Source: Humulus lupulus
Lineage: Eukaryota; Streptophyta; Magnoliopsida; Rosales; Cannabaceae
Direction: 5' to 3'
Length of the DNA: 64,000 bases
Assembly (NCBI RefSeq): GCF_963169125.1
Contig: NC_084794.1
Coordinates: 88,767,018-88,831,017, forward strand
In this document: positions 44,999-55,339 of the stretch, in pieces
How positions within the stretch are numbered: the stretch's first letter is position 1
Layout: each line of letters starts with the position of its first letter
Position numbers and translations under genes: made by a program
Notes under the pieces: model-generated
Seen by the model: the letters and a program-made list of their open reading frames with translations, nothing else
What the model was told of the DNA's origin: nothing
Databases searched by the model: none

Positions 44999-45334
44999 GC
45001 AACTTGATAGACAAGAATATTTTAAGTGTTTATTTTGAAAATATCCTGCAAGATAAGACAGGTTAGAGCAAATAGCAAAAATAGCAAAATAGCAATGGAT
45101 TGCTCCCCCTGCGAAAATGATCACAAATGTAACAAGGATAAAAAATTATAGCATGACTCCCCCTGCGAAAAGCAATTCAAATGTAACTGATCAAAATGAA
45201 AAATGAACCACTAGTACTCCCCCTTTTTGTCTAGCAAGAAGCCAAAGGAGTGGCCCAAAAAACAAAAAGACACTAAGAAAGCGTTCTTTTACAATTTATT
45301 AAAAAAGAAAAGAGCAAAATAAAACTAAATGAAC
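44999..45334 (-). other. 3' untranslated region of the SIRE-like element
   Basis: Between the stop of the extra ORF and the polypurine tract, the words ctccccctgcgaaaa (near 45,105 and 45,147) and ctccccctttt (45,219) recur. Read on the minus strand these are repeated purine-rich tracts resembling the polypurine tract. Confidence 0.6.
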
Positions 45335-46963
45335 TCAGTTGGAAGGATCGGCTGCAAAGCGAGACACCATGGTTGAGAGATAACTCTTGAGGCTGATCAC
45401 TTCTGTTTGAACAGATTCCAGGGTGGCCTTGACACCAGCGTGTTCAGCAGCAACAGAATCAGCATCGCCAGTCTTGAGAGCAATTCCTTTAGTTGCTTTG
45501 ACAGTTGAAGGTTCCTTCTTGAGTTTGTAGTTTGCTCCGGCACTAGAAGGAGTCAAGATCTCATATTCCAAGAGAAGATGCTTTTGAGAATCAAGCAACT
45601 TGTAGATCAAATGGGGAAACACCAAATATTGACCTTTTTTTTTGGCATTTTCTAAGGCAGTGATCTGATCAAAAATGAGAGAGGCAAGATCAACTTGGAG
45701 ACCAGTTCCGACTTTGTTCAGAAAGAAGGCCGTGTCAAAGGTAATGGTGGAGGTATGAGTAGTGGGAATCCAATTGGAGGTGGCAAATTTGTGAAGCACA
45801 GCATAGTAATAAGTAAGATCAGTTACTTTGAGAACTGAGTGAGGTTCCCAAACCATATTTTGTCCCACCAACTCCAAAAGCACCTTATCTTTGTTAAACT
45901 CCACGGCAACATTATCAACAGAAAGAGGCAAATTAAGAACCTTGGCAATTTCAGCAGCATTGAACAAATACCGATTCTCTCGGACATAAACTTGTCCAAA
46001 CATAAAATACTTCCTATCAAACAAATCATCATTGAGATTGGCATAGAATTCTTGAACAACTCTAGGAACAAAACCATCCAGCCCGGTTAAAGAACCTAAC
46101 CACCCCCGATCCTCAACATTTTTTATGACTCCAAACACTCTATGGGCCGAGAATGAAATTTTTTTCTCACAGATAAAATCACGATGCACATAGTGCTTCA
46201 TATTTTTCTCATTGTCATTGAAACAAAAATTTAGAGAGTGAGCCTTAAAGGAAGAACCTAGAGAGACTTTGGGACCCAAAGGAGACTTGGTGCGAATCTC
46301 AGGAATTTTCACTGATTTCTTGCCCTTTGGTGAAACAGGAGGGTCCTCTGATGGGTCAGATTCGTCTTCAAAGCCAACATTTTCCTCAAGAGAGGGGTCG
46401 TCTTCAAGGGGATCTTCATCAGAGGGAACACAATATGAAGAAGGGTCAGTTTCAGAAGAAGAACAAGGTGGAGGAATTTTCTTTACCTTTGACCTAAACT
46501 TGGAACGAGGAGTGGAACCCACGGGAGATGAAGCCTTTGGTGAGGAATCAGACGGATCAGTCCCTTTGGAACAAGGAGATTTTCGAAAAGAAGAGACCTG
46601 GAACCAACCCTTGCTTTTCTTCTAGGGAGCAAGCACATCAGGTGACTCTGAGGAATCAGAATGGGCTTTGGCAGGATCACGACCATGATCAGAGACATCC
46701 TCTGATGGAGATGCTCAGCCCCTTTTGGAAGACCCTGGGACAGAGGCGAGCGGAGCCGCCGATGTAGGGAGTTCAGTCGGAACTTTGGGGGCTTCAAGGT
46801 CCGGAATGACCACGGCTTTGCTCGTGGTGATGGAACCATCAATGTGGATGGGATGAGACAAAGTACTCTTCCGAGCTTTCTTCTTGGTGAGGGATGGAGA
46901 TGCAGTCAATGAACCAGCCACTGACTTGACAGACCGAGAGCCATTTCCTCTGGTTCTCACCAT
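45335..46963 (-). pseudogene. Extra ORF of the SIRE-like element (EFYANL-type accessory protein)
   Basis: From an ATG at 46,963 (MVRTRGNGSRSVKS) the frame runs 543 codons to 45,335, with two stops at about 46,716 and 46,623 and no indel. The N-terminal 240 residues are Ser/Pro/Asp-rich and Lys-rich at the start. A globular domain with VVQEFYANL, FNAAEIAKVLNLPL, WIPTTHTSTITFDTAFFLNKVGTGLQVDLASLIFDQI and LVFPHLIYKLL follows, then a C-terminal helical part (HAGVKATLESVQTEVISLKSYL). The domain matches the one at 13,411-14,406 in the Ty3 element. In SIRE elements this position is called env-like, but I see no convincing signal or membrane segment. The role is unknown. Confidence 0.75.
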
Positions 46964-48162
46964 TGTTGCACGAGAATGAGAGAAAAACTGCCAAGGGAAA
47001 ACAAAGAACCAAAAAGAAGAAGAATGGAGACAGTTGAAGTATTGGGCCCAAGGAAATCCGAATATAAAGACAGAAAAAGGTAGGGATTTGATCTTTAATT
47101 CCTTTATTTGACAATTAAAAAGGATAAACACTTTTGGAAAGAACACACCAAATATCTCAATAATAACTGCCAACAATAGTGCACGACACAAATTGGGAAA
47201 CAAGCCAAAAATGGAAACTTTTGATCTTAATAAAATATGAGATAAGGACAAAAGCAATCAAGATACAACATACCCTTTTTGACACACATAGATTTGATTT
47301 CCCTCAAAAAGAAATATATTATTATATAATTATATATATATATTATTATTTTTTTATATATATTTTTTTTATTATATTATATTAAGTAGAAGAATCGAAT
47401 GTACCAAAAAAAATATCCCATTTTGATTAGTGCCCAATGTCTTCGTGCCCTTGCATGTGGAGAAAGAAACAATCATTATATCAAAACACATTTTTACTAT
47501 AAGGTTTAGAAAATACATTTAATATAAATCATGCTTTTATTTTTCAAAATAAGATATCACAAAACATTTATTCCAATCACAAAAAATATTTCACTCAAAT
47601 CAATCAGTGTGTATGAGACTTACAAATTTTGCCCAACAGTGTATCTCAAGCATTTGTGTGTGATTGTGAAAGTAGAGATCATTGCCCTGTATGGCAATTT
47701 TTAGCCTTTTTCAGGGACATTGCCCTATGTGGCAATTGTTAGCCTTTTTCTCGATGAGTAACCAAATTAGACGCTTTCACACTACACTGAAGGCTTGTTT
47801 TTAACAGTGGTAGAGTATCTTCTACATAATTGTTAGTTACATAGTTCCAACTTACTCAAGGTTAAGAAATTTACACAACAGTGTAGGTAGCTCTATTCTA
47901 AGATGGAGCTTGAAATACTTTTCGAGGAACAAAAGATCACACACAAAAACACAGATTGAATTGAAGAAATATTAATTGGAGGGACTATTTGTTTTTTGAA
48001 TTTTATTTTAAAGAAAAATAGCATGAAATATATTAACTATAATTTCTAACCTAAAGTAAAAATATATTTTGACAAAATGATTGAGACTTTTTCGGTGAGC
48101 AAGGACAAGGAGACATCACACAACTTTTTCAAGCACAGGGATAAGGTACAACACAAACCCAT
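46964..48162 (-). other. Inter-ORF region of the SIRE-like element
   Basis: Non-coding sequence between the pol stop (48,163) and the extra ORF. It contains an AT-only stretch at 47,320-47,385. The words cattgccct and tggcaatt are repeated at about 47,680 and 47,720 (a duplication of about 43 bp). A splice acceptor for a subgenomic RNA might lie here but cannot be picked by eye. Confidence 0.5.
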
Positions 48163-49623
48163 TTAATTGGGGCAAACCCCCAAGGATTTCCTGAGGGAAT
48201 CAAACCTGCCTGTATCAAGGGCTTTTGTAAAAATATCTACAATCTATTTGTCAGTCTCAATATATTCTAAGATCAAATTTTTATTTTCAACAAGTTCCCT
48301 AATAAAATGATGACGAATGTCAATGTGTTTAGTGCGAGAGTGTTGGACAAGATTTTTTGAGATATTAATAGCACTAGTGTTATCACAGAAAATAGTCAAA
48401 GTTTTAAGATCAAACCCATAATCTGTCATCATTTTTTTCATCCACAACAATTGCGCACAACAGCTTCCTGCAGCTATGTACTCGGCCTCAGCAGTAGACA
48501 GAGAGATAGAATTTTGTTTCTTGCTATGCCAGGAAACCAGATTGTTTCCCAGATAAAAACATCCCCCACTTGTACTCTTTCGGTCATCTGCATTTCCTGC
48601 CCAATCAGCATCACTAAAGCAAACAAGGTTAGAGTTTGTTTCCTTTGAGTACCAAATTCCATATTCCTGAGTACCATTTACATAACAGATGATTCGCTTT
48701 GCAGCTGTCACATGTGATTCCATAGGATCTCCTTGATATCGAGCACATACCCCCACACTGTAGCTTATATCAGGACAGCTGGCTGTGAGATACAGAAGAC
48801 TTCCAATCATGCTTCTGTACAAGGTTGGATCAACTTTAACACCACTTTCATCCTTGGTTAGTTTGACTATGGTTCCCATTGGTGTTTTGGCGTGTTTGGC
48901 AGACTCCATCCCAAATTTCTTGACCAGATTTTTTGCATACTTACTTTGAGAGATAAAAGTTCCATCTTCTGACTGTTTGACTTGCAAACCTAGAAAATAG
49001 GTTAACTCACCTACCATACTCATTTCAAACTCATTCGTCATTTGTTTGACAAATTCCTACACTAAAGTGTTAGAAGTAGAGCCAAAAACAATATCATCAA
49101 CATAGATTTGAGCAATGACAATATCAGAATAAACATTTTTGATGAAAATAGTTTTATCTACTCCTCCTCTTTTATACCCATTTGAAACAAGGAATTGAGT
49201 CAATCTTTCATACCAAGCTCTAGGAGCCTGTTTCAGACCATAGAGAGCCTTTTTAAGTTGAAAAACATGATTAGGATTATGTGGATCTTCAAATCCTTTT
49301 GGTTGTTCAACAAATGCTTCCTCATTCAAATTTCCATTTAAAAATGCAGATTTGACATCCATTTGAAAAAGTTTGAATCCAACAACACAGGAAACAACCA
49401 ATAGCAATCTTATTGACTCAAGTCTTGCGACAGGGGCAAAAGTTTCATCAAAATCAACTCCTTCAATTTGAGTATACCCCTGAGCAACTAGCCTAGCTTT
49501 ATTTCTTATTATTGTACCAAATTCATCAGTTTTATTTTTGAAAATCCATTTGGTACCAATAACATTTGTATGATTTGGCCTAGGAACAAGAGTCCATACC
49601 TTATTTCTTGTGAATTGTTCCAA
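48163..49623 (-). pseudogene. SIRE-like reverse transcriptase and RNase H
   Basis: The polymerase shows GTKWIFKNKTDEFG, NKARLVAQGYTQ, LFQMDVKSAFLNGNLNEE, ALYGLKQAPRAWYERL and the catalytic YVDDIVFGS, then VGELTYFLGLQV. RNase H has FSDADWAGNADDRKSTSG, STAEAEYIAAGSC and FCDNTSAINISKN, and ends with HHFIRELVENKNL and the DIFTKALD motif. All catalytic acidic residues are present. Only two stops break it: TAG at 49,057-49,059 and TAG at 48,244-48,246. The terminal TAA is at 48,163-48,165. Confidence 0.93.
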
Positions 49624-50640
49624 TTCTTCTTACATTGCTTTTATCCATGACTCATCATTCAGGGCTTCTTTCACATTTTTTGGTTCAAAGCTGGATGTAA
49701 AACAAACGAATTGAACCAAATTCACATACCTTTTTCTTGTTACCATGCTTTCTTCAATATCACCAAGAATGAGATCTGAAGGATGATTATTTTTTATTAT
49801 GGTAAAAGGTTCTCTCTGTATTGAATCTGTGATGATTTCTGGCCTTTCCTTTGTTGATCGATCGGACGATGTTGGAACAGATTCAGCTTCTGTTGTAACA
49901 GATTCAGTATGAGAGGGCACAACATCATCTTTTTTCACCGTAGGAGATTCTGTCTGAGAGGTTTCTGCAATAAACTTGTCAATTTCTTCTTCATTGGAAT
50001 ATTCAGAAAAATCTTTTAAATCATCAACAACAACATTGGATGATTCCATTACAGCTTGAGTTCTCATGTTAAAAACACGATAAGCTCTACTATTCATAGA
50101 ATATCCAAGAAACACTCCTATATCACTTTTTGAATCAAATTTTCCAATATTCTCACGATCTCTGAGAATATAGCATATGCAACCAAAAACATGAAAATAA
50201 CTTACATTGGGCTTTTTACCTTTCCAAATTTCGTAGGGAGTTTTGAAAGTACCTGGCCTAAGAAAAACTCGATTGATTGTGTAGCAAGCAGTGAATATTG
50301 CTTCTGCCCACAATCGTTTAGAGAGTTTTTTACTGTTTAGCATTACTCTGGCCATCTCCTGCAAGGTTCTATTTTTTCTCTCAACAACCTCATTTTGTTC
50401 TGGAGTCTTGGGAGCTGAGAACTCATGAGAGATTCCTAGAGATTTACAGAAATCATCATAAAAAATATTCTCAAATTCTTTACCATGATCACTTCTAATT
50501 CTCACAATCTTGCCTATATTGCAATCTTTTTCAACTCTCAATTTAATGCACAGATTTTTGAAAGCATCAAACATGTCTGATTTTTCCCTTAAGAAGTCAA
50601 CCCAAGTAAAACGTGAAAAATCATCAACACACACAAAGAT
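49624..50640 (-). pseudogene. SIRE-like integrase and linker
   Basis: The core has CVDDFSRFTWVDFLREKSD, IRSDHGKEFEN and APKTPEQNEVVERKNRTLQEMARVML, which includes the D,D,E residues. HVFGCICYILRDRENIGKFDSKSDIGVFLGYS comes next, then a Ser/Thr/Glu-rich linker up to the polymerase. It is open for 334 codons to a stop at 49,630, which falls just before the reverse transcriptase in the same frame. It is in frame with gag and the reverse transcriptase, but the protease segment before it is in another frame. Confidence 0.92.
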
Positions 50641-51300
50641 ATACCTTTTTCCATGATACTTTCAACTTGAATGGGACCCATAAGATCCATGCGCAAAAGT
50701 TCAAGAACTTTTGAAGTATTGATTCCCGTGACAGTTGTGTGGGAGTTTTTTAATTGTTTCCCCAACTGACACGGTTCACATTTACCTGCAGATTCATTAC
50801 CCAACTTGGGTAAACCACAAACTAATCCTGCACTTGCAATTTTTTTCAAACTTTTGAAATTTATATGACCCAGTTTCTCATGCCATAAATCAGTGGTATT
50901 ACTTATAGCAGAGTGACATGTGAGAGATGGAGAAAGAGTATAGCAATTATCAATGGATCTATATCCTTTCAATACACTCACGCCATTTTGATCAACATCA
51001 TTGCAATCATAACGAGAAAAATTTACAGTGAAGCCTTGATCACAAATTTGACTTATACTAATTAAATTAGCCTTAAGTCCTTCAACAAGTAAAACATTTC
51101 TCAATTTTGGTAAACCATCAAGACTCAGAGTACCTTTTCCAAGAATATTACCTGACATACCATCACCAAAGGTTACTCCACCACATTTCATAGATTTGAA
51201 ATTGGTGAGTATATTTGCATCACCTGTCATATGTCTAGAGCATCCACTATCAAAATACCAAGAATTAGAAGCACGAGATTTATGACAAAGTAAAAGCAGC
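50641..51300 (-). pseudogene. SIRE-like protease and GAG-pre-integrase region, frameshifted
   Basis: The protease begins [17 protein letters not shown], with the active-site DSG in the usual C-containing form. [17 protein letters not shown] and [19 protein letters not shown] follow, then the GAG-pre-integrase zinc region LWHEKLGHINFKSLKKI to CEPCQLGKQ. This stretch of about 220 codons is uninterrupted but lies in a different frame from both gag (left near 51,285) and integrase (re-entered near 50,640). One small indel at each end explains this. Confidence 0.9.
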
Positions 51301-53061
51301 AAGACAAGTTTTTCTTGTTTTTTCAACCCAAACATATTTTGAAGGTTTTCTCACAACATGTTTTGTTTTACTATAATGATTTAAATAATTGTTTTTGAAA
51401 ACATTCATCATAGTAAAACATCTGGGTCGGATGTGTCCTTTCATTCCACAGAAATGACATATTGGAATGAATCGATCTGTGTTGGGTCTTTTGAGAAAAT
51501 TGCTCTGTTTAACAGATGTGGAAACAGATTTGCTTTTTTTTGAATCAACTGTGTGAGATGTACCTGCAGAAAAGTTAGCGGATGCAACAGAATGTATTCC
51601 AGATTTCACAAAAATGGTTTTTCCTTTTGATTTAAAACCATCAGATCCCAATCCAGAAAAATTACCAGCTTTTTGACCTGCATCAATAACATCATCCAAA
51701 ATCCTGGAATTTGGATTAAGCATTTTAACACCTTTAATCATGTGATTAATTTCATGTGCCAATCGCTTAATTTCACAATCTTTTGCAATAATTTTTTCTT
51801 CAAGATTGTTCACAATGTTTACAAGATCATCATTCTTTTCCTATAAGAATTTATTATTGCTTGCCATTAACCGATTATCAGAACAAACCCTTAACCATTG
51901 ATCATACATATCTTTGTATGATTCTTTCAGAGAATCCTCGTCTAGATCAGACTCACTAGATTCACAATCAGAATTATCTTCCTGTACAGTATTGTTTAGA
52001 CAAACAACCCTTTTATTATCCTGCAAATTTAGTGTTAATGCAGAAACAACAGAGGTTAAGGCAAGATTCAAGTTATCTTCCTCATCACTACTTTCAGAGT
52101 CCTGATCACTCCAAGTAGCTGCCATTACCTTTTTATTTTTCTTCAGTGTGTTAGCACATTCAGATTGAATGTGACCAAATCCTTCACATTCCCTGCATTG
52201 CACGCCTCTTTTATTGTTATTGTCAAAAGGTCTAGAAAATTGATTACCTTTGGAAGATTTGAACAAGGATTTTTTGTTACCAATCTTTTTCATGTATTTT
52301 TGAAAATTTTTGGTCAACAAAGCCATTTCGTCTTCACCATCATTTTCTTCAGAATCTTTTATTTTGGATGATTTGAGAGCAACTGATTTTTCTTTGGGAG
52401 CAATTGGATTTTCCTTTTGGCGAATTTGTTGATTGAGTTCAAACGTTCGCAATGAACCCATCAATTCCTCAACTTTCATTGTGTCGATATCTTTGGCTTC
52501 TTCAATTGCTGTGAGCTTTGTTTGAAACCTGTCAGGAAGTACTCTAACCATTTTTCGAACTAACACATTATTTTCTAATTTTTCTCCCAAAGAAAAATAT
52601 TCATTAGCTATATCAGACAATCTTTCATAGAATTCTGTGAGAGACTCAGTCTCTGTCATTCTGAGATTTTCAAATCTTGCAGTTAACATAACGAGCCTAG
52701 AACGTTTTACATCAGCAGTTCCTTCAAATTGAGTTTGAAGGATTTCCCAAGCTTCTTTGGCAGATTCACACGAAGATATTAATTTTATGTAACCTTCACC
52801 AACGCCATTAAAGATAGCATGCAAAGCTTTGTTGTTATAATTGGATAATTTATCTTCAGCATCAGTCCAGTTAATTTCAAATTTTACCTTTGTGACATCA
52901 TCAGATTCAGACGGGGGTGTCCAACTGGTTAAGATTGATCTCCATGCCTTTTCTTCTTGTGATTTAATAAAGTCTCTCATCCTAACCTTCCAATAAGGAT
53001 AGTTGGAATCATTCAACAAAGGAGGACGAGTTATAGATCCACCTTCTGCAAAGAAAGACAT
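51280..53061 (-). pseudogene. SIRE-like gag with two zinc knuckles
   Basis: The start is the ATG at 53,061 (MSFFAEGGSITRPPLL). The gag core shows YPYWKVRMRDFIKS, ALHAIFNGVGEGYIKLIS, AKEAWEILQTQFEGTADVKRSRL and the FENLRM to YERLSDIANE stretch. The first CCHC knuckle is CRECEGFGHIQSEC (about 52,200-52,150) and the second CHFCGMKGHIRPRC (about 51,465-51,425). Between them lies an acidic region and a helical segment. One stop at 51,841 interrupts it; the frame is otherwise kept. The protein would form the virus-like particle and bind element RNA. Confidence 0.92.
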
Positions 53062-53116
53062 TTCACAAGACACAAAACAAACGAAAAAATACAAGATCGC
53101 ACTAAGAGTTTAGTAA

Positions 53117-53131
53117 CCCGCTCTGATACCA
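53117..53131 (-). other. Primer binding site of the SIRE-like element
   Basis: The minus strand reads TGGTATCAGAGCGGG, complementary to initiator tRNA-Met, two bases inside the 5' LTR. Confidence 0.95.
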
Positions 53132-53133
53132 AT

Positions 53134-54229
53134 TGAAATTCCGTTTTTAGTAATTACCAGATTAATTAAACAATTAATTAATTAAAATGCAGAATGGTAA
53201 TTAGTTGTTTACATAGAAAACGGTTCTGTCGGGACAGAATCCGAACTTGTCACGACAGAACTGAACATAAAAATTAGACAGTGCAAAAATTAAAGAACAC
53301 AGCGAATTTTTACAAGGTTCAGAAACCCTTTCGAATATCCTACTCCTTGAGGCCACGCCCAGAGAATAAACCAATTAGTAAAGAAACAAAGTGTACAAAA
53401 GCATTGACTTAAACAATGTAAGACTCCCTCTTAAACTATTGCCGCAATCTTGTTGTACTCTTCTCTACGAATCTGGTTTGATGAAACGCTGATTCTCTTG
53501 AACTCCCTTCAAAGAACAGCGAGTGCACACTTCCTCCCGAAGTGAGACTTAGATCGAATCCTCTCCCGAAGATCCTTATGAACACGATCACAATAGACAC
53601 TATCTGATTACAATGGACTAGATAGATATCCACAAGTACACTCAGCACACTTACAAAGATTAAGGTGAACAAACTTAATCTCTACAAATAAACACACTCT
53701 TCAAAATAGCATAACGTTTACAAATATTCAAAATGGAAGAGGTGAAAAATCCAAAGGCCTTGGCAAGGTATTTATAGGCAGGGAAATTGTCCAAGGCCAT
53801 GATTTTCTGGTACCTTTGGAATCAATTTGCGAATTCCTTTGATTTAGGAAATCAACCAGCCAGATGTATTCTGTGTCGACAGAAAAGGAAACTGATGAGT
53901 CAGCAATGAAATTAGTCTCATCTGGCAAAACGAACATGGTCATTTCTTTTGACCATGTTTATTTTCGACAACAACTTAATTCCAGAATAGACATAATCCC
54001 TGAAAATAATCTCAAGATATTTGCACAATATATTTTTACCAAAAATTGATTATTTGAGATAAATAAGGTAACAAATATATTCACACTTAAAGATCTTTTC
54101 ACATTACAAAACCAGCTGAAAATATTTCCAATAAAACCGAAAATCAATATAGAGATATGCTACTGATTTTTCTTTAAACAATTAAAATATTTTGTTTAAA
54201 TTAAAGTTTAGCCAAAAATGGATTTTACA
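53134..54229 (-). repeat. 5' LTR of the SIRE-like element
   Basis: 1,096 bp, same length as 43,890-44,985. It is followed by gagac at 54,230-54,234. The inverted repeat TTCTGTCGGGACAGAA is present at 53,224-53,239. Confidence 0.95.
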
Positions 54230-54234
54230 GAGAC

Positions 54235-54406
54235 CTATCTTAGGTCTCTCGAATTTTAGATTGATGAAAGTTTGCATAGACTGTGGATTGTGAGTAAGAA
54301 CAATATACTGACGTAAGCATCAGAATATCTTCTTGCAGGTACTTCCCTTTTGTTCTTTCTAGACAATCCATTGAAGAACACATTTATACTATTGGTTTAA
54401 CTAACA
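54235..54406 (+). repeat. Tat 3' LTR, second part
   Basis: It continues the LTR after the SIRE-like insertion with ctatcttaggtctctcg. The right end is placed at the CA of ctaaca (54,406) only because an LTR should end so. Everything to the right looks like non-repetitive host DNA. Confidence 0.5.
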
Positions 54407-55339
54407 GAATGTGTATTAATTAACGGGACTACATTAACAAATGTCTACAATTGAATTTGTGTTCAAATGAAAATAAAAAAAAAAGATTTGGGGAAGATTT
54501 TGACCCAAATAGATTCAATATTAAATTTAACTAATCACAAAATGTAGCATCCAACTTATTACACATGTTGAATTTAAAAAAGTCCTAATATTATAAATTA
54601 AAATATTATCATCATCACAAGTTAGATTAAGCACCAAACGGTGTCTTATGTCTATCCTCGTGCTAAATGTATTAAAGTTTTGCTTAAGAAAAAGACAGGA
54701 GAGCTTCCAAAATATTAAACCAATAAAATGAAAGGAAGAAAAATTCAACATTGAAAATATTCTAGCGCAAAAAGTTTTATTTTTTATTAAACAACTTTAG
54801 TTGATGGAAAAATCACTCGTAAAAAATTGAAGTCTGAAAGACTATGGGTTGAAGCAGGTATGCCAACTACGTGAGCTAACAATAGTAATATATTCTAGAA
54901 AGAAACCATGGAAAGAACAACATTTTAGTACAATTAATTATAAAAGATCATACAGGTCAATTTGGAACAGCAAAGATAGAATAAAGTTATTTTTTTTTTC
55001 TAAAAATAAAACTAATAATAAAAGTAAAGAATATAAGATTATAAAAGAAAAGTGTGATCCAAATAATCAATTTTATGATCATCATCTTAATTAACTTTTT
55101 ATGCAATTAATAATGACTCTGTTCTTCCTAACCCAGAGACCAGCTGCTTTCACTTGCGTTTCAGTGATAATGACCCAAAAGAATAAAAAAATTCAGAAGA
55201 AGCAGTAGTAATATTTGTAGTCAAATTTGGCAGCTTTTTTTGTATTACTAATAATAATACTCTCTCTTGTTTTTTTTTTTTTTTTTAACTTTCTCAGTTT
55301 TGATGTTTTTGCTCTGCGACTACATTACACAGTAGATTG
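54407..55339 (+). other. Upstream region of the CRK3-like gene
   Basis: About 930 bp of AT-rich sequence without a coding frame between the last retroelement and the kinase start. A pyrimidine-rich run (ctctctcttg and a T-tract, 55,260-55,290) lies just upstream of the ATG and probably belongs to the 5' leader. No TATA box can be chosen with confidence. Confidence 0.4.

Larger units (their letters stand above)
43890..54229 (-). mobile_element. SIRE-like Ty1/copia retrotransposon, 10.3 kb, complete
   Basis: Both LTRs are 1,096 bp and the flanking 5-bp duplication gagac is perfect (43,885-43,889 and 54,230-54,234). On the minus strand the order is 5' LTR, iMet-type primer binding site, gag with two zinc knuckles, protease, integrase, reverse transcriptase, RNase H, an extra ORF, polypurine tract and 3' LTR. 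The length, the second zinc knuckle and the extra ORF after pol fit the SIRE/Maximus lineage. The LTRs differ at about twenty positions by eye (about 2%), mostly transitions. Pol has two frameshifts and a few stops. Confidence 0.93.
34027..54406 (+). mobile_element. Tat-lineage Ty3 retrotransposon, 3' half, interrupted by a SIRE-like element
   Basis: In the plus direction: reverse transcriptase end, RNase H, a second RNase H domain, integrase, a long 3' region with an antisense accessory gene (39,128-42,898), polypurine tract and 3' LTR. The LTR is split by the element at 43,890-54,229. The second RNase H domain is the hallmark of the Tat lineage. The pol remnant is full of stops and indels, so this is the oldest layer of the stack. 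Its right end is taken as the CA at 54,406, which is a guess as no left end is available. Confidence 0.7.

Noticed and set aside
46715..47257. Possible signal peptide or membrane segments at the start of the SIRE-like extra ORF
   Set aside because: The hydrophobic part lies upstream of the MVRTRG start, in AT-rich untranslated sequence; using it would require a non-ATG start.
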